11,917 nucleotides of DNA from Flectobacillus sp. Its GTDB lineage: Bacteria; Bacteroidota; Bacteroidia; Cytophagales; Spirosomataceae. Each line of letters begins with the position of its first letter. The stretch's first letter is position 1. Positions 1 through 6,132 of this stretch are shown here, in pieces. The notes below the pieces were generated by a model. It was given only the letters and a program-made list of their open reading frames with translations. It was not told the DNA's origin and did not search any database. Position numbers and translations under genes: made by a program. The stretch lies in the NCBI GenBank assembly GCA_029865665.1, contig JARXAV010000191.1, forward strand, positions 1-11,917, written 5' to 3'.

Positions 1-1784
1 TTACGTTCACCTGCATCTAGGTAAATTTTACGAATACGGATAGATTTCGGTGTAATTTCTAAATATTCATCTTTCTGGATATATTCCATTGATTCTTCTA
101 AAGAGAAGTTCAATTTCGGAGCAATTCTTACGTTACTATCCGTACCAGAAGCACGCATGTTCGTTAATTGTTTCGCCGTTTGAACGTTTACTTCGATGTC
201 ATTTTGGCGATTGTGCTCACCAATTACCATACCTGTATAAACTTCTTCGTTAGGATCAATAAAGAATACACCACGATCTTGTAACTTATCAATTGAATAT
301 GGTGTTGCAGCACCAGAGTTCATTGAAATTAATGAACCGTTGATACGTCCAGGAATTGCTCCTTTATATGGTTCGTAAGCTTTGAAACGGTGAGCCATGA
401 TAGCTTCTCCGAAAGTTGCTGTCAATACTTTAGAACGCATACCAATCAAACCACGAGAAGGAATATTGAATTCTAAGTGTTGTAAGTCACCTTTAGGTTC
501 CATAATCAACAATTCACCTTTTCCTTGAGTAGCTAATTCGATTACTTTACCAGCAGATTCGTCTGGAACGTCAACAACTAAGATTTCAATTGGTTCTAAA
601 CGTTCGCCGTTTTCGCCTTCTTTGAAAATTACTTGAGGTTGACCTACTTGTAATTCATAACCTTCACGACGCATCGTTTCAATTAATACAGACAAGTGAA
701 GGATACCACGACCAAATACTAAGAATTTATCTTCAGAACCCGTTGTCATTACTTTCAACGCTAAGTTTTTCTCAGTTTCTTTGAACAAACGATCACGTAA
801 GTGACGAGATGTTACAAATTTACCTTCTTTACCGTAGAATGGAGAGTTATTGATGGTAAACAACATGTTCATTGTTGGCTCATCAATCGAAATTCTTGGT
901 AATGCTTCTGGATTTTCGTAGTCAGTAACAGTATCTCCAATTTCAAAATCTTCAATACCCATCATCGCACAAATTTCGCCAGAAGAAACTTCGGTTACTT
1001 TTGCTCTACCAAGTCCTTCAAATACTTGAAGTTCTTTGATTTTCATTTTCTTAACTGAACCGTCAGATTTCATCAAAGCAACTTGCATTCCTTCTTTGAA
1101 CGTACCACGGTGAACACGACCGATAGCAATACGACCAACGAAAGAAGAGTAATCTAACGAAGTAATCTGCATTTGCGGAATACCTTCGTTTACTGGAGCA
1201 GGAGGAATACTTGCGATGATTACGTCTAATAATTCCGTAATATCTTCTGTTTGGCGTTTCCAGTCTGTACTCATCCATCCTTGTTTAGATGAACCGTAAA
1301 GAGTTTGGAAATCTAATTGATCTTCTGTTGCACCTAAGTTGAACATTAAGTCAAATACTTGCTCATGTACTTCGTCAGGACGACAGTTTTCTTTATCAAC
1401 TTTATTGATAACAACGATAGGTTTCAACCCTAAGTCAAGTGCTTTTCCTAATACGAAACGAGTTTGAGGCATTGGTCCTTCAAAAGCATCCACCAAAAGG
1501 CAAACACCATCAGCCAATTTCAATACACGTTCAACCTCACCTCCAAAGTCGGAGTGACCAGGAGTATCAATGATATTAATTTTTACGCCTTTGTAGCGAA
1601 CTGATACGTTCTTAGATACAATTGTGATACCACGTTCACGTTCCAAATCATTGTTATCAAGAATCAAATCACCGAATTCTTGGTTATCACGAAATAATTT
1701 CGATGCGTGGATGATTTTGTCAACAAGGGTCGTTTTACCGTGGTCAACGTGGGCAATAATAGCGATGTTACGAATACTTTGCAT
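1..1784 (-). CDS. typA: Translational GTPase TypA/BipA (3' end cut by window edge)
   Basis: Ribosome-associated translation-factor GTPase related to EF-G and LepA. In other bacteria it helps 50S assembly and growth under cold or stress. The reading frame starts at ATG 1784-1782 and runs off the left edge after 594 complete codons, so probably only the last few residues are missing (the family is about 600 aa). All G motifs are present: P-loop AHVDHGKT (11-18), RGITI (51-55), DTPGH (73-77) and NKVD (127-130). Behind them come the beta-barrel domain II, EF-G-like domains, and the TypA C-terminal domain with RGLIGMRSK, NSGAATPYS and LTNMRASG-type segments ending in TPKSIRIRKIYLD. It is a single gene reading leftward, with its own promoter and a leader of about 95 nt. 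No purine-rich ribosome site precedes the ATG, only an A-rich run, as is usual in this phylum. The identification is very secure. Confidence 0.97.
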   Translation of the reverse strand, partial: MQSIRNIAIIAHVDHGKTTLVDKIIHASKLFRDNQEFGDLILDNNDLERERGITIVSKNVSVRYKGVKINIIDTPGHSDFGGEVERVLKLADGVCLLVDAFEGPMPQTRFVLGKALDLGLKPIVVINKVDKENCRPDEVHEQVFDLMFNLGATEDQLDFQTLYGSSKQGWMSTDWKRQTEDITELLDVIIASIPPAPVNEGIPQMQITSLDYSSFVGRIAIGRVHRGTFKEGMQVALMKSDGSVKKMKIKELQVFEGLGRAKVTEVSSGEICAMMGIEDFEIGDTVTDYENPEALPRISIDEPTMNMLFTINNSPFYGKEGKFVTSRHLRDRLFKETEKNLALKVMTTGSEDKFLVFGRGILHLSVLIETMRREGYELQVGQPQVIFKEGENGERLEPIEILVVDVPDESAGKVIELATQGKGELLIMEPKGDLQHLEFNIPSRGLIGMRSKVLTATFGEAIMAHRFKAYEPYKGAIPGRINGSLISMNSGAATPYSIDKLQDRGVFFIDPNEEVYTGMVIGEHNRQNDIEVNVQTAKQLTNMRASGTDSNVRIAPKLNFSLEESMEYIQKDEYLEITPKSIRIRKIYLDAGER

Positions 1785-1814
1785 TTTTTCGTTATGCGTT
1801 AATTGTTATGTGTC

Positions 1815-1859
1815 AAGCGTCCATAGCTATTCCCTATTAACGAATAAACCATTACGCTT
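1815..1859 (-). promoter_or_regulatory. Foldable element in the typA 5' leader
   Basis: Within the inferred leader, AAGCGT (minus strand, 1859-1854) can pair with ACGCTT (1820-1815). Nested inside it, TATTC (1846-1842) can pair with GAATA (1832-1828). This could be a regulatory leader hairpin. It matches no riboswitch class that I recognise, and the pairing may be fortuitous. Confidence 0.3.
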
Positions 1860-1884
1860 AACTCTTTCTCTGGTAATCAAGGTG

Positions 1885-1912
1885 CAAAGCTACGGATAAT
1901 TTCTTAGAAAAA
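1885..1912 (-). promoter_or_regulatory. Probable typA promoter and structured leader start
   Basis: Minus-strand TAGCTTTG (1892-1885) matches the Bacteroidota -7 element TAnnTTTG exactly and is followed by CA, as in many strong promoters of the phylum. No TTG lies at the usual -33 distance; the nearest candidate is a T-run at 1912-1907. Transcription would begin near 1878, giving a leader of about 95 nt. Confidence 0.6.
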
Positions 1913-2172
1913 TTCTATACTTATCGAAAAATAACGAAGTATTAATGCACTTTTACATGGAATAAGACTATTTGTAAGCTTCTGTAAATCAAATCATAAG
2001 CTATTTATCTACAAAAAGATAGCCCTTACATATTGCTACTTAAATTTAACCAAATTGTCAAAGTGCAATTTCAGTTCTCGAATAAAATATGATTTAAACA
2101 CCTATATCGTACTTATCCAAGAATAAATTTTACTATAACTAGATTTCGAAAATAACCTATCTGTATTTAATC
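1913..2172. other. A+T-rich intergenic stretch without a recognisable gene
   Basis: This is the gap between the typA promoter and the terminator of the oxidoreductase. No ORF with coding character is visible on either strand. An 8-bp inverted repeat, TGCACTTT (1946-1953) and AAAGTGCA (2060-2067), has its arms over 100 bp apart and may be chance. A weak hairpin of 5-6 bp can form from GCTATT at about 2001 and GATAGC at about 2019. I see no promoter reading right. Confidence 0.5.
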
Positions 2173-2208
2173 AAAAAGAGGTCAGGAAACTATTCCCGAC
2201 CTCTTTTT
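2173..2208 (-). terminator. Intrinsic terminator of the NAD(P)H oxidoreductase gene
   Basis: AAAAAGAGGTC and GACCTCTTTTT form an 11-bp stem. A single A-C mismatch is followed by GGAA/TTCC around an ACTA loop, and the hairpin ends in a U run on the minus strand. It lies about 20 bp past the stop codon at 2231. The A/T symmetry could let it act on both strands, but no plus-strand gene feeds into it. Confidence 0.88.
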
Positions 2209-2230
2209 GGCTTTCGCTATCAAGTTGAAA

Positions 2231-2809
2231 CTATCCTTTCCAACGCTTCGCTACTTTCAACGCATAATCAACAAACGCTTTCACACTTGTTTCATATACT
2301 TCATTACCTGTTGATAGTCCATTTTCATCTATATTGGCAGGCGTTTCATGCGATTCGTACAAACGAGGAGATACAATCGAATAATTTTGCGTGAAGTTGA
2401 TGACTTTATTTAACATCATACTCATTTCTATAGCAGGCATTTTGCCTCCTCTTCCTGATGAGACTCCTGCTAAAGCAAACGTTTTATCGTTAAATAAATG
2501 ACCAAATGCTGGCCCTCCTAGTTGATTAATCGCATTGATTAATTCAGCATCTGGAAACCAGTTATATTCTGGCATCACAATAAATACTAAATCAGCCTTT
2601 CCCCAAGTGCCAATTAAGTGCTGTTGAAATTCTGAAAGGTTATCCTTGTTTAAAAAACCTTGTCCGAAAAACGGAATGTCATAATTTTCAAAATCTACTA
2701 AAGAAACGTCCTCAAAGTCCATCGCTTTCAAGGTGTGCTGAAGAAATTTTGCGAAACGCAAGGAATTACTTTTTTTACGAGGTGATGTCGAGATAATGCT
2801 AATGTTCAT
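2231..2809 (-). CDS. NAD(P)H-dependent FMN reductase-like oxidoreductase (flavodoxin fold)
   Basis: Small cytoplasmic flavoprotein of the NADPH-dependent FMN reductase family (chromate/azo/quinone reductase-like), 192 aa, the usual family length. The N-terminal strand ISIISTSPRKKSNS (residues 3-16) is the FMN phosphate-binding loop of this fold. MPEYNW (79-84) is the conserved flavin-contacting motif of the family, and VSSGRGGK (116-123) corresponds to the second flavin-binding loop. These predict an NAD(P)H:flavin or quinone two-electron reductase. The natural electron acceptor cannot be told from sequence. The start at ATG 2809 places the phosphate-binding strand right at the N terminus, as expected. 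The gene is monocistronic, divergent from the sugar transporter (326 bp apart) and has its own terminator. No clear -7/-33 promoter is visible upstream. Confidence 0.88.
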   Translation of the reverse strand: MNISIISTSPRKKSNSLRFAKFLQHTLKAMDFEDVSLVDFENYDIPFFGQGFLNKDNLSEFQQHLIGTWGKADLVFIVMPEYNWFPDAELINAINQLGGPAFGHLFNDKTFALAGVSSGRGGKMPAIEMSMMLNKVINFTQNYSIVSPRLYESHETPANIDENGLSTGNEVYETSVKAFVDYALKVAKRWKG

Positions 2810-3135
2810 AATATATGGGAACTGGTTTATTTAAGCTCTAATGAATATACTTATTTTTCGACTAATTGTTTAACAGTACCTTAAAACATTGAGAGAAAGC
2901 CTGATAGCCTTCTCGTACTTTCAAAAGAATCTATATAGGCTTTATAAATTCAATCGGGAGTTCTATTGATTCTTTGCTAAGTAGTATTTTACCGACGAAT
3001 TTCTTAAATCGGCAATGTATTACTTTTCGTGATAAAAAAACTAAAACAAATGTATTACACTGTACAATGTATTCAGAATAATCGTTTAGATTTATGAGAT
3101 AATTTATCCCAAAAGTAACATTCTAACTTAATATT
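2810..3135. promoter_or_regulatory. Divergent intergenic region with repeats
   Basis: This non-coding gap must hold the promoters of both the oxidoreductase (minus) and the transporter (plus). No perfect TAnnTTTG is visible in either direction; TACTTTTC at about 3020-3027 is the nearest plus-strand match. AAAGCCT (2896-2902) and AGGCTTT (2937-2943) form an inverted repeat, with an inner ATAG/CTAT pair. Three direct copies of AATGTATT lie at 3014, 3049 and 3066 and are listed separately. Confidence 0.45.
3014..3074 (+). repeat. Three direct AATGTATT repeats upstream of the sugar transporter
   Basis: AATGTATTAC occurs twice exactly (3014-3023 and 3049-3058), and AATGTATTC follows at 3066-3074. 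The start-to-start spacings are 35 and 17 bp. The cluster ends 61 bp before the transporter start codon, a plausible place for a regulator-binding array. No binding protein is encoded nearby, so the role is inferred only from position and repetition. Confidence 0.4.
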
Positions 3136-4569
3136 ATGTCTAATCAATCTACTCAGAGTAATCAATCTGCTCTTTACACACTGATGACAGTGTGGTTTTT
3201 TTGGAGTTTCGTTGCAGCCTCCAACGGTATTCTTATCCCACTTTTTAAAGATAAATTTGCGTTACAACAATGGCAAGCACAGCTAGTGGATTTTGCCTTT
3301 TATGCAGCGTATTTTGTAGGTTCAATTTTATATTTTGTTGTTTCTGGATTCATCAAGGGAGATGTTCTTAATAAAATCGGGTATAAAAATGGTATTATCT
3401 ATGGACTATTAATTTCGGCAGTCGGTACACTTTTATTCTTCCCTGCGGCAGAATTAAAATCGTTTCCAATTTTGCTTGCAGCCTTATTCATTGTTGGCCT
3501 AGGTTTCTCGCTTCAACAAACGGCAACACAACCATTTATGATTGCTTTGGGTGACCCAGCAACGGGGGCTCAACGTATCAACCTTGGTGGTGCAGTAAAC
3601 AACTTAGGTGGAACAATTGGACCAGCTCTAATTTCATTCGCAATCTTTGGTTCAACTTCTGCTGATGCAGCTAAAAATGCTTCTATTGATTCCGTAAAAG
3701 CACCTTACTTAATTCTAGGGGCCGTGTTTGCTCTATTCGCCCTTTTCTTTAAAATGTCAAAACTTCCTCGTATTACAAATGAAGAAGAAGTAGAAATCGG
3801 AACGGGTGCTTTAAAATACCCTCAATTGGTATGGGGTATGACAGCTATCTTCGTTTATGTAGGCGTTGAAGTAACTGTGGGTAGCAACTTAGGGGAATAC
3901 TTAAAAGTAACTGAAAACTTAGATTCATCTCAAATTGCAAAATATGTTTCGTTGTTTTGGGGAAGTATGATGGTAGGGCGTTGGACTGCATCTATCGGTA
4001 ACTTTGAAATGAAACAATCAACCAAACAAATCCTTTCGGTTATTGTTCCGCTTGTGGCATTTGCGATTGTACTGGGTGTGAATAAATTAGGTGGAAGTGA
4101 AATCGACGATTTACTACCTTATGTATTCTGTGTATTTATGATGATTGCGGCCTTCTTTGTAACAAAAGAAAAACCAGTAAGAACCCTTTTAATTTATACA
4201 GCTCTTGGCGTGGTTACTTCTATCGCTGGCGTAATCTTAACAGGAAAAATCGCACTTTTCTTATTAATTAGTGGAGGTTTATTCTGTTCGGTATTATGGC
4301 CATGTATCTTCTCTTTAGGAACAGCAGGTTTAGGAAAATATACGAACCAAGGTTCTGCATTCTTAATCATGATGATTTTAGGTGGAGCTGTATTACCAGT
4401 TGTTCAGGGAGTTATTGCCGATAAAGTAGGTATTCAGTTGTCATACCTTATTGCAACTGCTTGTTTTGCCTACTTGTTCTTCTTTGGTATTTCAGTACAG
4501 AAATCACTTCAGAAACAAGGAATTGATTTTGATAAAGAGGTTGTTAAAGGTGGCAAATCTGGTCACTAA
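3136..4569 (+). CDS. FHS-family (FucP-like) sugar MFS transporter
   Basis: Inner-membrane sugar:proton symporter of the fucose-glucose-galactose permease group of the major facilitator superfamily, 477 aa. The N-terminal half is distinctly FucP-like: a first helix with WFFWSFVAASNGILIP (20-35), a QAQLVDFAFYAAYFVG helix (48-63), then LGFSLQQTATQPFMIALGDP and RINLGGAVNNLGG. The last segments correspond to the conserved loops after helices 4 and 5. I count about 14 hydrophobic segments rather than 12. A possible extra pair lies near residues 325-343 and 349-370, a length pattern I associate with some Bacteroidota members but have not checked by alignment. It heads a two-gene unit with the hydrolase, 5 bp downstream. 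Substrate is unknown; a hexose or deoxyhexose is expected from the family. Confidence 0.9.
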   Translation: MSNQSTQSNQSALYTLMTVWFFWSFVAASNGILIPLFKDKFALQQWQAQLVDFAFYAAYFVGSILYFVVSGFIKGDVLNKIGYKNGIIYGLLISAVGTLLFFPAAELKSFPILLAALFIVGLGFSLQQTATQPFMIALGDPATGAQRINLGGAVNNLGGTIGPALISFAIFGSTSADAAKNASIDSVKAPYLILGAVFALFALFFKMSKLPRITNEEEVEIGTGALKYPQLVWGMTAIFVYVGVEVTVGSNLGEYLKVTENLDSSQIAKYVSLFWGSMMVGRWTASIGNFEMKQSTKQILSVIVPLVAFAIVLGVNKLGGSEIDDLLPYVFCVFMMIAAFFVTKEKPVRTLLIYTALGVVTSIAGVILTGKIALFLLISGGLFCSVLWPCIFSLGTAGLGKYTNQGSAFLIMMILGGAVLPVVQGVIADKVGIQLSYLIATACFAYLFFFGISVQKSLQKQGIDFDKEVVKGGKSGH

Positions 4570-4574
4570 CATAC

Positions 4575-5357
4575 ATGAACCTACCTTATATAAAAATAGG
4601 ACATGGTACAGAAATCCTGCTCGCCTTTCATGGGATTGGGCAGGATTTCTCTGCTTTTGAAGATTTCGCCATTACCTTTCAGGAACAATATACTACGCTG
4701 TTATTTGACCTCCCTTTTCATGGGCAAAATCAATGTACACCACCTGATAAAAGCTTTAGTAAGGAAGCATTGGCCTTGTGTATTGAAGCCATCTTAAAAC
4801 AAGAGCAGATAGAGCGATTTTCACTCGTTGGTTTCAGTATGGGAGGGAGATTTGCCTTGAGTATCGCCAACTCTTTTGCTCCGAAACTAAATCAACTTAT
4901 TCTGATTGCTCCAGACGGGATAAAAGAACACCCGCTATTTCTTTTTGCAACTTGTTGTAAAGTAACTCGCTTTTTGTTCAGAAAAGTGATTTTTCATCCT
5001 TCTCTACTAGCTAAAGGGAGTAGCCTTTTGGTGCGTTTAAAACTCCTAAACCCTAGTATCCAACGGTTTTCATTAAGCACACTTAACACCGAAGCAAAAA
5101 AACATCAAATCTTCAATGCTTGGGTTTCATTCAGAGAGTTGAAATATGAAAAGTCATTAGTCAGGCAATTAAACGATAATGCCGTAGAAGTAAGTATTTA
5201 TATTGGCCGTTTTGATAAATTACTACCATTAAAGAAAGTAAAATACTTACATAACCAACTAAATAATAGTCATTTAACCTTGTTGAATTCTGGACATACA
5301 AGAATGATTGAACAAACGACACTTTATTACCTCAATATTACTCCAAAATCACCTTAA
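4575..5357 (+). CDS. Alpha/beta hydrolase, co-transcribed with sugar transporter
   Basis: Soluble alpha/beta-hydrolase fold enzyme of 260 aa, with no signal peptide and so probably cytoplasmic. The oxyanion-hole segment FHGIGQD is at 18-24, DLPFHGQ at 45-51, and the nucleophile elbow GFSMGG at 86-91 (Ser88). The acid is probably Asp214 in GRFDKLLP and the base His241 in SGHTRM, giving a complete Ser-Asp-His triad. The region between about 115 and 190 is the lid domain and is the most divergent part. The ATG lies 5 bp after the transporter stop, so the two genes are very likely one mRNA. The enzyme may act on something the transporter imports, such as an ester or acylated sugar, but this is guesswork. 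Relatives include MenH-, MhpC- and esterase-type enzymes. Sequence alone does not choose among them. Confidence 0.85.
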   Translation: MNLPYIKIGHGTEILLAFHGIGQDFSAFEDFAITFQEQYTTLLFDLPFHGQNQCTPPDKSFSKEALALCIEAILKQEQIERFSLVGFSMGGRFALSIANSFAPKLNQLILIAPDGIKEHPLFLFATCCKVTRFLFRKVIFHPSLLAKGSSLLVRLKLLNPSIQRFSLSTLNTEAKKHQIFNAWVSFRELKYEKSLVRQLNDNAVEVSIYIGRFDKLLPLKKVKYLHNQLNNSHLTLLNSGHTRMIEQTTLYYLNITPKSP

Positions 5358-5397
5358 TGTTAATTAAATAAATAATTGGTAATGTGAAATTAACATT
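5356..5397 (+). repeat. 10-bp inverted repeat overlapping the hydrolase stop codon
   Basis: AATGTTAATT (5356-5365) and AATTAACATT (5388-5397) are perfect complements separated by 22 bp. The left arm begins inside the stop codon. The stem is almost all A-T and has no following U tract, so it is a poor terminator. It could be an mRNA 3'-end structure or a protein-binding site. Confidence 0.35.
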
Positions 5398-5400
5398 TCA

Positions 5401-5445
5401 TCAGTTAAGTATTTATGCTCAATTTAATTCCAAGTATATTTGTGT
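5401..5445 (+). promoter_or_regulatory. Promoter-like element A
   Basis: TATATTTG (5435-5442) fits the -7 consensus TAnnTTTG and is followed by TGT. Instead of a TTG at -33, TCAGTTAAGTA (5401-5411) lies 23 bp upstream. The same two-part arrangement recurs at 5643-5686. Predicted transcription start is near 5449. Confidence 0.45.
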
Positions 5446-5448
5446 CAT

Positions 5449-5611
5449 TATCGTGTACATAAAATATGCATACACCACTCTAAACACGGTAAGACGATTC
5501 CATTATCAGAGTAAAGATATGCAATAAAGCCTTTACATAATCCTTATCAAGTAGTTACTACACGTCAATAAAAAGGAGTATTCATTCCTTTTTATTGACT
5601 TTTTCTTTTTG
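5449..5611 (+). ncRNA. Candidate small RNA A, ending in an intrinsic terminator
   Basis: No ORF is present between the hydrolase and the terminator, yet a promoter-like element is followed by about 160 nt that can fold in nested stems. CGTGTA (5452-5457) pairs with TACACG (5559-5564), TGCATA (5467-5472) with TATGCA (5518-5523), and ACTCT (5477-5481) with AGAGT (5508-5512). The terminator hairpin shares base 5564 with the outermost stem, so the two abut. I do not recognise an Rfam class. The alternative is that this is just the long 3' untranslated region of the hydrolase mRNA, in which case the terminator serves the operon. Confidence 0.4.
5564..5611 (+). terminator. Strong intrinsic terminator (plus strand)
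   Basis: GTCAATAAAAAGGA (5564-5577) and TCCTTTTTATTGAC (5586-5599) form a perfect 14-bp stem with an 8-nt loop, followed by a T-rich tail. It lies about 206 bp after the hydrolase stop and ends either the transporter-hydrolase mRNA, candidate RNA A, or both. Confidence 0.88.
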
Positions 5612-5642
5612 AAGACCCTTCACTTACAATTCCTTCACTTCT

Positions 5643-5686
5643 TCATTTAAGTAAATGAAAAAAATTATCTACTATTATTTTTGTGT
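5643..5686 (+). promoter_or_regulatory. Promoter-like element B with palindrome
   Basis: TATTTTTG (5676-5683) fits TAnnTTTG and is followed by TGT. TCATTTAAGTA (5643-5653) lies 22 bp upstream and matches the corresponding block of element A at 10 of 11 positions. The upstream block is also the left part of a palindrome, TCATTTA-AG-TAAATGA (5643-5658), which could be an operator. Predicted start is near 5690. Confidence 0.45.
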
Positions 5687-5689
5687 TAA

Positions 5690-5875
5690 AAGAAGAATTG
5701 AACCACTTAATGTTGAGTGCCTCCTGACAACAGATACACTATTAACGAATAACATCTTGTTACTATAGATAAACAAAAGAATTGAGAAAAGGAGATTCAG
5801 CAGACAATCATATTGCTGTTTAGAGAAGGCTAATAAACAAAAAAGTCTTTCAGAAATCTGAAAGACTTTTTGATG
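5690..5875 (+). ncRNA. Candidate small RNA B, ending in a shared bidirectional terminator
   Basis: About 180 nt without a credible ORF lie between promoter-like element B and a strong hairpin terminator. Successive helices can be drawn. CACTTA/TGAGTG (5704-5709/5714-5719) has an ATGT loop. A longer helix CTCCT/AGGAG (5721-5725/5790-5794) encloses ACAAcAGAT/ATCTTGT (5727-5735/5754-5760) and TATT/AATA (5740-5743/5748-5751) with an AACG loop. CAGCA/TGCTG (5798-5802/5814-5818) follows. The 9-base word AAGAATTGA occurs twice (5693 and 5777). I cannot assign it to 6S, SRP or another known class by eye. Confidence 0.38.
5840..5871. terminator. Bidirectional terminator of the tRNA-Phe operon and candidate RNA B
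   Basis: AAAAAGTCTTTCAG (5840-5853) and CTGAAAGACTTTTT (5858-5871) form a perfect 14-bp stem with an AAAT loop and U runs on both strands. On the minus strand it lies 4 bp past the second tRNA, so it ends that operon. On the plus strand it would end candidate RNA B. Confidence 0.92.
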
Positions 5876-5948
5876 TGGAAAAAGGCGGACTCGAACCGCC
5901 GACACACGGATTTTCAGTCCGATGCTCTACCAACTGAGCTATTTCTCC
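5876..5948 (-). tRNA. tRNA-Phe (GAA), distal copy
   Basis: 73-nt cloverleaf: acceptor GGAGAAA/TTTTTCC with one G-U pair, D arm GCTC/GAGC, anticodon stem TCGGA/TCCGT with a U-U mismatch at its first pair, loop CTGAAAA giving anticodon GAA, T arm GGCGG-TTCGAGT-CCGCC, discriminator A. The 3' CCA is not encoded (the following bases are CAT), so it must be added by the CCA enzyme. The sequence is identical to the copy at 6024-6096. It is second in the operon. Confidence 0.97.
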
Positions 5949-5958
5949 ATTTACTATA

Positions 5959-6128
5959 CCCGATGCGTCATTCGGGACAAACTTAATCACTCTAATAAAC
6001 TTTCAACAAAAGCTGAAATTTTGTGGAAAAAGGCGGACTCGAACCGCCGACACACGGATTTTCAGTCCGATGCTCTACCAACTGAGCTATTTCTCCTTTT
6101 ACTCTAATAACCCGATGTGTCATTCGGG
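5959..6128 (-). repeat. Duplicated leader hairpin before each tRNA-Phe
   Basis: CCCGATGCGTCATTCGGG (5959-5976) and CCCGATGTGTCATTCGGG (6111-6128) differ at one loop base and lie 10 and 14 nt upstream of the 5' ends of the two tRNAs. Each can form CCCGATG/CATTCGGG with one bulged T around a 3-nt loop. They may guide 5' processing or simply record the tandem duplication. Confidence 0.75.
6024..6096 (-). tRNA. tRNA-Phe (GAA), proximal copy
   Basis: Identical 73-nt tRNA-Phe with anticodon GAA and no encoded CCA. It is transcribed first from the promoter at 6133-6164, and the start points of the two copies lie 148 bp apart. Each copy is preceded by the same short hairpin, which indicates that the duplicated unit was leader plus tRNA. 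Confidence 0.97.
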
Positions 6129-6132
6129 AGTG

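Noticed and set aside
1063..1278. 71-aa minus-strand frame
   Set aside because: Lies in another frame inside typA, whose full set of GTPase motifs is certain.
1624..1899. 91-aa plus-strand frame across the typA start and leader
   Set aside because: Antisense to typA; low-complexity residue content and no family resemblance.
4451..4797. Two plus-strand frames overlapping the transporter-hydrolase junction
   Set aside because: They overlap two well-supported genes in other frames and would break the clear 5-bp operon junction.
5690..5875. Naming candidate RNA B as 6S or SRP RNA
   Set aside because: The diagnostic features (large central promoter-mimic bubble, or the SRP GGAA-type apical hairpin) could not be demonstrated by eye.
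5876..6096. Duplicated tRNA as a mobile-element attachment site
   Set aside because: Both copies are full-length, lie 148 bp apart and share one promoter and terminator, and there is no integrase; a simple tandem duplication explains it.
5675..6107. Small frames on both strands running through the tRNA-Phe genes
   Set aside because: They translate the tRNA sequences themselves and their spacers, so they are not protein genes.
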